Shown here piece by piece: positions 53,054-60,191 of a stretch of DNA of 64,000 bases. Position 1 is the first letter of the stretch. Each line of letters opens with the position of its first letter. A program made the translations under genes and the position numbers. The stretch is from JAFGNV01 sp964612485. GTDB lineage: Bacteria; Chloroflexota; Anaerolineae; 4572-78; J111. Under the pieces are notes generated by a model. That model had not been told where the DNA came from and did not search any database. It was given only the letters and a program-made list of their open reading frames with translations. The DNA is taken from NCBI GenBank assembly GCA_964612485.1, contig CAZTFF010000023.1, positions 11,767 to 75,766 on the forward strand, in the 5' to 3' direction.

Positions 53054-53746
53054 TTATACTTCCAGCAACAACTTCAACGCCTGTTCGGCGGCGGCCTGGG
53101 CGGCGGCCTGTTTGCTCAAGCCGGTGCCGCGCCCGTACACTGTGTCACCCACCAGGGCCTCCACGGTAAACTTTTTGGCGTGGTCTGGCCCTTCTTCTTT
53201 TACGGTGCGGTAGGTGGGCGTTAGCTGGAAGGTGCTTTGGGCAATTTCCTGCAACTGGCTTTTGGCGTCTTTTTGGATGTCGGCGCTTAAAATTTCTTCC
53301 AGGGCCGGTTCGATCATCTGTTGGACAAAGTTGCGCGTAAAATCCAGCCCCCGCTCCAGGTACAGCGCGCCGATAACGGCCTCAAAGGTATCGCACAAAA
53401 TGGCCTTGCGCCGCCGCCCGCCCCCTTCTTCCTCGCCTTTTCCCAAAAAAAGAAATTCGCCCAACCGCAGCCCGGTGGCAAATTCAGCCAGGGTTTCCGT
53501 CCGCACCAGGGCCGACCGCAGGCTGGTGAGGTAGCCTTCGGGCATCTCCGGGAAGTGATGGTACAGATATTCGCCGGTGATAAAATCCAAAATCGCATCT
53601 CCCAAAAATTCAAGCCGCTCATTATCTTCCAGGGGATAATCAGGATTTTCATTTAGATAAGAGCGGTGGGTCAGGGCGCGCTGCAATAGGGCTTTATCGG
53701 CAAAGGTTACCTTGAGCACTTCTTCAGCTTGGCATAATCTGATCAT
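53054..53746 (-). CDS. rnc: Ribonuclease III
   Basis: A 230-aa double-strand-specific ribonuclease for rRNA and mRNA processing. The signature ERLEFLGDAILDFI is intact, with the second metal-binding region DTFEAVIGALYLERG. A C-terminal dsRNA-binding domain follows (AKSQLQEIAQS; YGRGTGLSKQAAAQAAAEQAL). The ATG overlaps the stop of the moaD-moaE gene (ATGA), so it is cotranslated with it. Confidence 0.96.
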   Translation of the reverse strand: MIRLCQAEEVLKVTFADKALLQRALTHRSYLNENPDYPLEDNERLEFLGDAILDFITGEYLYHHFPEMPEGYLTSLRSALVRTETLAEFATGLRLGEFLFLGKGEEEGGGRRRKAILCDTFEAVIGALYLERGLDFTRNFVQQMIEPALEEILSADIQKDAKSQLQEIAQSTFQLTPTYRTVKEEGPDHAKKFTVEALVGDTVYGRGTGLSKQAAAQAAAEQALKLLLEV

Positions 53747-54453
53747 GAGGTTTCAGAATCCGCTATGGAAGGATGGTAATCGCCCTCAATCCATTCCGCG
53801 CCATCCGGGCCAACTTCTTTTTTCCAGATAGGCACAATTTCTTTGAGGCGATCAATGGCATACGCGCAGGCTTCAAAACAGCCGTCGTGGCGGTGGGAGC
53901 TGGAAACGGCGACCACTACCGCGGTTTCTCCCACTTCCAGATGGCCGATGCGCTGCACGATGGCCATATCGACAATTTTGGGCCACCGGCGGCGGGCTTC
54001 GGCGGCCACCTGCCGGAGTTTGGCCGCGGCCATTTCCTCGTAGGCTTCGTATTCAAGATGCGTTACATCTTTGCCCGCCGACACATTGCGCACCACGCCG
54101 CCAAAAACAGCCACCGCGCCGGTTTCCGGTTTGACCACGCGGGCCGCAATCTCATCCATGCTGATGGGGTCAAAGGTAACGGCAAATTTATCCGGCTGCG
54201 CTGCATCACTGCCCCCGCTCACCGGCGGGAAGAGGGCCACTTCATCGCCCTCTTTGAGCTGCGCCTGCACGTCGGCAAACTCCTGGTTCAGGGCAATGGC
54301 TGTGCTGGGCATCAGCCCCACCAATTGGGGATACTCGGCCTGGAGATCGTTAAGCAGGTTGGCAATGGTGGCTCCATCGGCCACTTCACGGGTTAGGGAT
54401 TTGGCCCCCACCAGATCGCGGAGCCGGGCAAAAAATTTCAGGGTGATTTGCAT
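53743..54453 (-). CDS. Fused molybdopterin synthase (MoaD-MoaE)
   Basis: A 236-aa fusion of both molybdopterin synthase subunits. Residues 1-81 are MoaD (LKFFARLRDLVGA; EVALFPPVSGG), with the sulfur-carrying Gly-Gly at 80-81 now internal. Residues 85-236 are MoaE (AVAVFGGVVRN; LEYEAYEEMA; SSSHRHDGCFEACAYAID; the lysine region PIWKKEVGPDG). MoaD must be thiocarboxylated at a free C-terminal glycine, so the chain presumably has to be cut after Gly81, as described for mycobacterial MoaX. It sits 15 nt after moaC and overlaps rnc by 4 nt. Confidence 0.92.
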   Translation of the reverse strand: MQITLKFFARLRDLVGAKSLTREVADGATIANLLNDLQAEYPQLVGLMPSTAIALNQEFADVQAQLKEGDEVALFPPVSGGSDAAQPDKFAVTFDPISMDEIAARVVKPETGAVAVFGGVVRNVSAGKDVTHLEYEAYEEMAAAKLRQVAAEARRRWPKIVDMAIVQRIGHLEVGETAVVVAVSSSHRHDGCFEACAYAIDRLKEIVPIWKKEVGPDGAEWIEGDYHPSIADSETS

Positions 54454-54468
54454 GATTTAATGATCCGT

Positions 54469-54957
54469 TTACTCCAACACCAGGTGGCCGCTTTTGCCGC
54501 CGGTTTTTTTCACCAACCGCACGGCGTCCAATTGCATGGCCCGGTCTACGGCCTTGCACATATCGTAAATCGTCAGCCCGGCCACCGTTACCGCGGTTAA
54601 GGCTTCCATTTCAACGCCGGTTTGGCCGGTGGTGCGCACGGTGGCGCTGATGTCGATACGGGCCAATCCATCCGGCTTTTTGGATTGCAAGGGCTGAAAT
54701 GCCAGGCTCACGTGGGTTAGCAGCAAGGGGTGGCACATCGGGATCAGTTCGTGCGCGCGTTTGGCGGCCATAATACCGGCCACCTGAGCTACGCCCAACA
54801 CATCACCTTTGGCAATATCCCCCTCCTGGATTATCGCCAGGGTTTCAGGCTTCATCAGGATACGGCCCTTGGCAATGGCTTCGCGTTCGGTTTGATCTTT
54901 GTGGCCCACATCAACCATGTGGGCGCGCCCTTCTTCGTCAAAATGGGTTAAACTCAT
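54469..54957 (-). CDS. moaC: Cyclic pyranopterin monophosphate synthase
   Basis: A 162-aa enzyme of molybdenum-cofactor synthesis. Seen: MVDVGHKDQTEREAIAKG, AAKRAHELIPMCHPL, TGVEMEALTAVTVAGLTIYDM and LVKKTGGKSG. Full length. It is the first gene of a moaC, moaD-moaE, rnc unit; moaA is not in the window. Confidence 0.95.
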   Translation of the reverse strand: MSLTHFDEEGRAHMVDVGHKDQTEREAIAKGRILMKPETLAIIQEGDIAKGDVLGVAQVAGIMAAKRAHELIPMCHPLLLTHVSLAFQPLQSKKPDGLARIDISATVRTTGQTGVEMEALTAVTVAGLTIYDMCKAVDRAMQLDAVRLVKKTGGKSGHLVLE

Positions 54958-55072
54958 AAACTATTTTCACCATCACTCAAGCATTATCCAGAAGATTATA
55001 GCAAAGGTTGGGTGAGGATGCCAAAATAGTGGCTAAGCAATTCTCATCTTGGCTGTTGAGCTGCTAAGAGCA

Positions 55073-55241
55073 TGTTTCTTAAATGTTATTCTGAGGAGTG
55101 AAGGAAGCGCAGCAGCTGAAGCGACGAAGAATCTCCGCTAACGGGCTTGGAAAGCCACTCACCCGGAGACTCTTCGCTCCCGTTGGTCGCTCAGAGTGAC
55201 ATGACTGGCCGATTTTACCGCCAGTTTCGATTTAAGAAACA
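55073..55241. repeat. 169-bp MITE-like element with 12-bp terminal inverted repeats
   Basis: TGTTTCTTAAAT (55073-55084) and its exact complement ATTTAAGAAACA (55230-55241) bound a non-coding segment that is itself largely palindromic: TTATTCTGAG...GACGAAGAATCTCCG against CGGAGACTCTTCGC...CTCAGAGTGACA. There is no ORF, so it could only move with help from another element. It fills most of the gap between moaC and larE (54958-55322), where I see nothing else. Confidence 0.7.
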
Positions 55242-55322
55242 CATTCTAAGGCACTGCCTTTGCCTCCCGGTTTTTTGCCACACCTTCCCCTTTCAGGCAT
55301 AATTCCCTGCCAGGAGGTTTAT

Positions 55323-56144
55323 ATGTCCGAGACAAAATTAGATCAATTAAAACAACTACTGGCCGATATGGACAGCGTGGCCGTGGCTTACTCCGGCGGC
55401 GTCGACAGCACCTTGCTGCTGAAAGTGGCCCACGATTGCCTGGGCGATAAAGCCGTGGCCCTGACCGCTGTCTCGGCCAGCCTGCCCGCCGACGAGCGGG
55501 CCGAGGCCGAGGCCATCATCCGGCAAATCGGCGCGCGCTACACGCCCATCGACACCCAGGAAACCAGCGATCCCCGCTACCTGGCCAATACTCCCAACCG
55601 CTGTTTCTTCTGTAAAAGCGAAGTATACAACGAATTGGTGGATTTCGCCCAAAGCGAGGGCTATGCCTATGTAGTTGACGGCACCAACGCCGACGATGTG
55701 GGCGACCACCGCCCCGGACGCCAGGCGGCGCGCCGCCACGGCGTGCGCAGCCCGCTGCAAGAGGTGGGGCTGGGCAAAGACGAGATCCGCGCCCTGGCCC
55801 GCGAGTTGGGCCTGCCCAACTGGGATAAACCGGCGGCGGCCTGCCTTTCTTCCCGCATCCCCTACGGCACGCCCATTTCGCTGCAAACGCTCTCGCAGGT
55901 GGAGCAGGCCGAGCTTTTCTTGAAGCGGATGGGGTTCCAACAACTGCGGGTGCGGCATCACGATCAGATCGCCCGCATCGAAGTGCCTGTCGAAGATATG
56001 GCCGAGGTGCTGGCCTACCGCCGGGAGATTGTGGCCGAACTCAAAGCCGCCGGCTACGCTTACGTAACTCTGGATTTGGCCGGTTTCCGCTCCGGCAGCA
56101 TGAACGAGGTTTTGGTATCGGCCAATGGACGCCAACAAACTTGA
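55323..56144 (+). CDS. larE: Nickel-pincer cofactor sulfur transferase LarE
   Basis: A 273-aa ATP-pyrophosphatase that adds sulfur to the LarB product during synthesis of the nickel-pincer cofactor of lactate racemase. The PP-loop is SGGVDS at 24-29. The sacrificial-type cysteine is C174 in PAAACLSSRIPYG. A further CFFC pair (94-97) could belong to the cluster-bearing type of LarE. ATG 55323 has AGGAGG 6 nt upstream; the longer ORF start is not supported. It overlaps larB by 20 nt. Confidence 0.92.
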   Translation: MSETKLDQLKQLLADMDSVAVAYSGGVDSTLLLKVAHDCLGDKAVALTAVSASLPADERAEAEAIIRQIGARYTPIDTQETSDPRYLANTPNRCFFCKSEVYNELVDFAQSEGYAYVVDGTNADDVGDHRPGRQAARRHGVRSPLQEVGLGKDEIRALARELGLPNWDKPAAACLSSRIPYGTPISLQTLSQVEQAELFLKRMGFQQLRVRHHDQIARIEVPVEDMAEVLAYRREIVAELKAAGYAYVTLDLAGFRSGSMNEVLVSANGRQQT

Positions 56145-56886
56145 ACAACTCCTAACCGAACTACAGGCCGGGCAGGTGAGCGTTGACGACGCCATGGAAC
56201 GCCTGCGCCGCCTGCCCTACGACGACCTGGGCCACTCCCGCCTGGATATGCACCGCGCCCTGCGCCAGGGCCTGCCCGAAGTGGTCTACGCCCAAAATAA
56301 AACGCCCCAACAGGTGATTGACATTTTGCAGCACCTGTGGCAGCATCACGACCGGGTGCTGGCCACCCGCGTTTCGCCGGAAAAGGCCGAGGCGGTGCAG
56401 GCCGCCCTGCCCGAAGCGGTCTATGATGCCACCGCCCGCCTGCTGTTCCTGGCCCGCACCGAGCTGTCGGTTGCTGCCGATGCGCCCTACGTGCTGGTGG
56501 CTACCGGCGGCACCTCCGACCTGCCTGTGGCCGAAGAAGCCGCCCAGACCGCCGCGTTTCTGGGCAGCCGGGTGGAACGCGCCTACGATGTAGGCGTGGC
56601 CGGCGTCCACCGCCTGCTGGACCAGCGAGCGCTGCTGTTTGAGGCCGATGTGGTCATCAGCGTGGCCGGCATGGAGGGCGCCCTGACCAGTGTCATCGGC
56701 GGGCTGGTGGCCTGCCCCGTTATCGGCGTGCCAACCAGCGTGGGTTACGGGGCCAGCTTTAACGGCCTGGCCGCGCTGCTGTCTATGCTCAACTCCTGCG
56801 CCTCCGGCGTGGCCGTGGTCAATATTGACAATGGCTTTGGGGCGGGCCTGTATGCCCATATGATCCTGCGCAGGACAAAGAGATAA
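56125..56886 (+). CDS. larB: LarB, pyridinium biscarboxylate synthase
   Basis: A 253-aa carboxylase/hydrolase that starts nickel-pincer cofactor synthesis from nicotinic acid adenine dinucleotide. The PurE-like domain is clear (LVATGGTSDLPVAEEAA; DVGVAGVHRLL; SVAGMEGALTSVIGGLV; PTSVGYGASFNG). It overlaps larE by 20 nt. The next lar gene (larC) is separated from it by a toxin-antitoxin pair. Confidence 0.94.
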   Translation: MDANKLEQLLTELQAGQVSVDDAMERLRRLPYDDLGHSRLDMHRALRQGLPEVVYAQNKTPQQVIDILQHLWQHHDRVLATRVSPEKAEAVQAALPEAVYDATARLLFLARTELSVAADAPYVLVATGGTSDLPVAEEAAQTAAFLGSRVERAYDVGVAGVHRLLDQRALLFEADVVISVAGMEGALTSVIGGLVACPVIGVPTSVGYGASFNGLAALLSMLNSCASGVAVVNIDNGFGAGLYAHMILRRTKR

Positions 56887-56935
56887 CGACAATTTGACAT
56901 CGTATAAGATGTTTTTTATAAATTTAGAGAGGTTT

Positions 56936-57337
56936 ATGATGGGACGTTATCCACTAAATCTACCCTCCCAACTCAAGCAGCAGGCCGAAGCATGGGCAAC
57001 GCGGCAGGGTGTTTCATTGAATCAATTTATTCTGTGGGCCGTATCAGAAAAGGTAGGGGCGCTGAACCAGCAGTTGGATGATCCTGCTTTTGTGCATATC
57101 ACCTACCGGCGTGGGGCTGCCGGCCAGCCGGTTCCTGTCGTGCGAGGCGCAAATATCAAAGTTCAAACACTAATTGTGGCTCAAACGCATTGGAAAATGT
57201 CCCCGGCTCAAATTGCCGATGAATACGATCTGTCTGAAACTCAGGTAAACGATGCGCTTGCTTTTTATCAGGCGCATCGTGAGGAAATAGACGCCGGTAT
57301 TGCCATACAAGAAAATCTGGAACACCCCCATGCCTGA
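56936..57337 (+). CDS. DUF433 antitoxin with N-terminal ribbon-helix-helix
   Basis: A 133-aa antitoxin-like protein. Residues 5-45 look like a ribbon-helix-helix DNA-binding domain (YPLNLPSQLKQQAEAWATRQ, SLNQFILWAVSEKV). Residues 65-120 are a DUF433 helix-turn-helix domain (VVRGANIKVQTLIVAQTH; SPAQIADEYDLSETQVNDAL). DUF433 proteins pair with DUF5615 toxins. Two adjacent ATG codons are possible starts (56936 and 56939), both after AGAGG. The stop overlaps the toxin gene by 8 nt. Confidence 0.85.
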   Translation: MMGRYPLNLPSQLKQQAEAWATRQGVSLNQFILWAVSEKVGALNQQLDDPAFVHITYRRGAAGQPVPVVRGANIKVQTLIVAQTHWKMSPAQIADEYDLSETQVNDALAFYQAHREEIDAGIAIQENLEHPHA

Positions 57338-57677
57338 GCCTCGCCTCCATCTGGATGCAGACACATCAATTAAGGGCCTGTATCGTGCTTTGTTGGCAAA
57401 AGGGCATGATGTGACCCGCACGCCAACCGATTGGATGCCGCCGGATGCCGGCGATGAGATTCAATTATTAGGGGCCACGGCGCAAGGACGGTGCATTTTC
57501 ACATTTAATATCCGAGATTTTATCGAGTTGGGCAAACGATTTCCACAACACAATGGAATCATTCTGGCCGCTCAGACAAGTTGGAGTTTATCCGAGTTGA
57601 TTGCGGCATTAGACCGGTTACTTTCGGAAACAGAGACCGCCGATTGGACGGGGCAGGTTCGCTGGTTGAACCAATAG
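57330..57677 (+). CDS. DUF5615 PIN-like toxin
   Basis: A 115-aa PIN-like protein, expected to cut RNA when not bound by its antitoxin. The acidic residues appear as LHLDADTSIKGL and DAGDE, followed by the typical FTFNIRDFIELG. It is shorter than VapC PIN domains, as usual for DUF5615. ATG 57330 overlaps the antitoxin stop by 8 nt. It ends 29 nt before larC, so a cell that transcribes the lar operon also transcribes this pair. Confidence 0.85.
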   Translation: MPEPRLHLDADTSIKGLYRALLAKGHDVTRTPTDWMPPDAGDEIQLLGATAQGRCIFTFNIRDFIELGKRFPQHNGIILAAQTSWSLSELIAALDRLLSETETADWTGQVRWLNQ

Positions 57678-57706
57678 CGGCGATGACTCCCCTTGGAGAA
57701 TACAAG

Positions 57707-58915
57707 ATGAAAATAGCTTATTTTGACTGCATCGCCGGGGCCAGCGGCGATATGATCTTGGGCGCGCTGCTGGACGCCGGCCTGCCCGAAGCCACCCTGC
57801 GCCAGCGGCTGGACGCCCTCCACCTGGCCGATTTTGAGCTGCGCTGCGAGCGGGTCAGCAAAAATGGTTTCAGCGCCATCAAAGTGGATGTGCAGGTAAA
57901 AGACGATGTCCCCCACCGCCACCTGCCCGATATTCTGGCTGTGGTGGAGCAAAGCGATCTGGCCCCGGCCATCAAAAAGCAGGCCGCGGCCATTTTTAAC
58001 CGCATGGGCCGGGTTGAGGCCGGCATTCACGGCGCCACGCTGGAGCAAGTGCATTTGCACGAATTGGGCGGGGTGGATACCATTGTGGATGTGATGGGCG
58101 CGCTGGTAGGGCTGGATGCCCTGGGCATCGACAAAGTTTACGCCTCGCCGCTGCCGCTGGGCCGGGGCTTTGTGCAAGGCGCGCACGGGCAAATTCCCCT
58201 GCCGGCCCCGGCCACCATGGGCCTGCTGGAAGGGGTGCCGGTGGTAGGCAGCGACATCGAAAAAGAACTGGTCACGCCCACCGGCGCGGCGCTGCTGTCG
58301 TCGCTGGCGGTAGAGTTTGGGCCGATCCCGGCCATGACCCTGACCCACAGCGGCTTTGGCGCGGGCGGGCGCGATCTACCTATCCCCAACGTGCTGCGCC
58401 TGCTGTTGGGCCAGCAGCGGCTGGTAGGCCAGCAGCGGCTGGTAGGCCAACAACGGGTAACGGACGGGCTGGATACGCAAACCCTGACCACATTGGAAAC
58501 CAACATCGACGATCTGAACCCGGAGTTTTACGATCACGTGATGGCGCGGTTGTTTGAGGCCGGGGCGCTGGACGTGTTTTTTTCGCCCATCCAGATGAAG
58601 AAGAACCGCCCGGCCACGCTGCTGCGGGTGTTGTGCGAGCCGGCAGATGCCGATACGCTGATGAATATTTTGTTCACCGAAACCAGCACGCTGGGCGTCC
58701 GGCAGCAGCATCTTACCCGCCACTGCCTGGCGCGTTCTTTGCAAACGGTAGACACGCCCTACGGCCCGGTGCAGGTAAAAATTGCCCGGGGCAGCGGCTG
58801 GCAAAAAGCCGCCCCGGAGTACGACGATTGCCGCCGGCTGGCCGAAGCAAAGGGCGTTTCGCTGCGCCAGGTATACCGGGCGGCGGAAGCCGCGGCGGAA
58901 CAATTTATGAATTAA
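57707..58915 (+). CDS. larC: Nickel insertion protein LarC
   Basis: A 402-aa CTP-dependent cyclometallase that inserts nickel into the pincer cofactor. Seen: KIAYFDCIAGASGDMILGAL, the histidine-rich part (QVHLHELGGVDTIVDVMGAL), PTGAALLSSLAVEFG, and the C-terminal LarC2 portion (TLETNIDDLNPEFYDHVM; QMKKNRPATLLRVL). In Lactobacillus plantarum LarC is made by a programmed frameshift; here it is one continuous frame. An 18-bp tandem repeat encodes GQQRLV units between the two halves. ATG 57707 has GGAG upstream. Confidence 0.94.
   Translation: MKIAYFDCIAGASGDMILGALLDAGLPEATLRQRLDALHLADFELRCERVSKNGFSAIKVDVQVKDDVPHRHLPDILAVVEQSDLAPAIKKQAAAIFNRMGRVEAGIHGATLEQVHLHELGGVDTIVDVMGALVGLDALGIDKVYASPLPLGRGFVQGAHGQIPLPAPATMGLLEGVPVVGSDIEKELVTPTGAALLSSLAVEFGPIPAMTLTHSGFGAGGRDLPIPNVLRLLLGQQRLVGQQRLVGQQRVTDGLDTQTLTTLETNIDDLNPEFYDHVMARLFEAGALDVFFSPIQMKKNRPATLLRVLCEPADADTLMNILFTETSTLGVRQQHLTRHCLARSLQTVDTPYGPVQVKIARGSGWQKAAPEYDDCRRLAEAKGVSLRQVYRAAEAAAEQFMN
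58409..58459 (+). repeat. 18-bp tandem repeat inside larC
   Basis: Two identical 18-bp units GGCCAGCAGCGGCTGGTA (58409-58426 and 58427-58444) and a third diverged partial copy (58445-58459). In frame they encode GQQRLV repeats at the LarC1/LarC2 junction. Copy number can vary in steps of six residues without a frameshift. Confidence 0.85.
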
Positions 58916-58938
58916 GGTATTTTTGAAGGAGAAATCCA

Positions 58939-59751
58939 TTGTCTGAACTGATTTTATTGAAATTGGGCGGCTCGGTGATCACCGATAAAACCCAGCCCTT
59001 TACCGCCCGAACCGATGTCATAGACCGCCTGGCGGCTGAAATAAAAAACGCGCTGGATGAGCGCGGCGATGATTTGCAGCTCATCATTGGTCACGGCTCC
59101 GGCTCGTTTGGGCACGAGGCGGCCACCCACTATCAAACCCACCAGGGCGCGGTTGGCCTCGATAGCTGGCGGGGCTTGGCCGAGGTGGCCGCCGCCGCCG
59201 CCGAATTGAATTATTTGGTGATGAAAGCCTTACGCGGGGCCGGGGTGCCGGCCATCAAGTTTCAGCCTTCGGCCAGCACCCGCACGCGGGGCAAACAGTT
59301 GATGTATTTTGAAACCCACCCCATCAAAGAGGTGTTGCGCCACGGCCTGGTACCCGTGGTTTACGGCGATGTCAGCGTGGACGCCAACCAGGGCATGAGC
59401 ATTGTGTCTACCGAAACGCTGTTTGATAACCTGGCCCGCGAACTCTCGCCGGCCCGCATTGTGCTGGCCGGCCAGGTGGATGGCGTGTACGATAGCGACC
59501 CCCTGCAAAACCCCGACGCCGAATTATTTGAAGAGATTGACCGCAGCAATTGGGAAGCAGTGGAGGCCACCCTCGGCGGCTCGCACGGCACGGATGTAAC
59601 CGGCGGCATGTTCAGCAAAGCCCGCGAGATGTACCGCCTGACCCTGGCCATGCCCCCCATGCAGGCGTTGATCATGTCGGCAGAGACGCCGGGGCACGTA
59701 GAGGCGGTGTTAAAAGGCCAGATGGTTGATTTTGGCACGATGATCAATTAA
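58939..59751 (+). CDS. ipk: Isopentenyl phosphate kinase
   Basis: A 270-aa amino-acid-kinase-family enzyme converting isopentenyl phosphate to isopentenyl diphosphate. Seen: LLKLGGSVITDK, the characteristic histidine and glycine loop LIIGHGSGSFGHEAA, VVYGDVSVD, GQVDGVYDSDP and GTDVTGGMFSKAREM. IPK is typical of archaea and is known in Chloroflexi, where it serves an alternative mevalonate route with a mevalonate-phosphate decarboxylase. No other mevalonate gene is in the window. The start is TTG with GAAGGAGA upstream. It follows larC by 23 nt. Confidence 0.9.
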   Translation: MSELILLKLGGSVITDKTQPFTARTDVIDRLAAEIKNALDERGDDLQLIIGHGSGSFGHEAATHYQTHQGAVGLDSWRGLAEVAAAAAELNYLVMKALRGAGVPAIKFQPSASTRTRGKQLMYFETHPIKEVLRHGLVPVVYGDVSVDANQGMSIVSTETLFDNLARELSPARIVLAGQVDGVYDSDPLQNPDAELFEEIDRSNWEAVEATLGGSHGTDVTGGMFSKAREMYRLTLAMPPMQALIMSAETPGHVEAVLKGQMVDFGTMIN

Positions 59752-59764
59752 GGAAGGGGGATTT

Positions 59765-59850
59765 AATAACTTACTCAATTTGGAGATTGGAGATTAGCCT
59801 GAATTTCCAATCACTAACCTCTAATCTCCCGGCAAGATGGGTAAGTTATT
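59765..59850. repeat. 86-bp palindromic element with 10-bp terminal repeats
   Basis: AATAACTTAC (59765-59774) is mirrored exactly by GTAAGTTATT (59841-59850). Inside are GGAGATT and GATTAG words facing CTAATCTCC, the same core as the element after hisS (23834-23920). Non-coding. Confidence 0.7.
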
Positions 59851-59924
59851 TATGCACCATTCCTTAGCCACTTTATGTTTCCCCCAGGGTTGTTCAGTTC
59901 TGTTTCCAGCCATGAAAAATAGAC

Positions 59925-60035
59925 AGGATTAACAGGATTTACAAGATTTTTTGTACCTTCTCAATAATCTGGGGCAGAGTTGGTTGAGCTTGTCGAAACC
60001 AACGGTCTTCGACAGGCTCAGACCTCGTTCCCCCG
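59925..60035. repeat. ACAGGATTAACAGGATTT word and GAGCTTGTCGAA hairpin
   Basis: A direct repeat ACAGGATTAACAGGATTTACA lies at about 59933-59952 (first 20 bases named here). It is followed by an inverted repeat of GAGC-TTGTCGAA (about 59983-59996) against TTCGACA-GGCTC (about 60007-60019). Both look like interspersed repeats. No gene is visible in 59752-60081. Confidence 0.5.
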
Positions 60036-60081
60036 AAATATTGAGAAGATACACATAATCATTATTTGAAAGGTATTGCCT

Positions 60082-60191
60082 TTAGGTTAGGTTGTCCCCC
60101 AAGTCAGGTCAGGTTGTGCCTCATCTTAGGTTAAGGTGTTGCAGACCTTAGGTTAAGGGGCCGCCGATGTTAGGTTAGGTAGACTTAACTG
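60082..60191. repeat. Five 22-bp tandem repeats with core TTAGGTTAGG
   Basis: Core TTAGGTTAGG (or TTAGGTTAAGG, TCAGGTCAGG) begins exactly at 60082, 60104, 60126, 60148 and 60170. The 12 bp between cores vary. The array ends inside the last codons of hsdM (stop at 60185). The spacing is close to two helical turns, as in iterons or cooperative protein-binding sites. It is not CRISPR-like because repeats and spacers are both too short. Confidence 0.85.

Noticed and set aside
57707..58915. A programmed frameshift in larC as in Lactobacillus plantarum.
   Set aside because: LarC1 and LarC2 lie in one uninterrupted frame.
60082..60191. Possible CRISPR array.
   Set aside because: The period is 22 bp with a 10-bp core; CRISPR repeats and spacers are each longer, and no cas genes are present.
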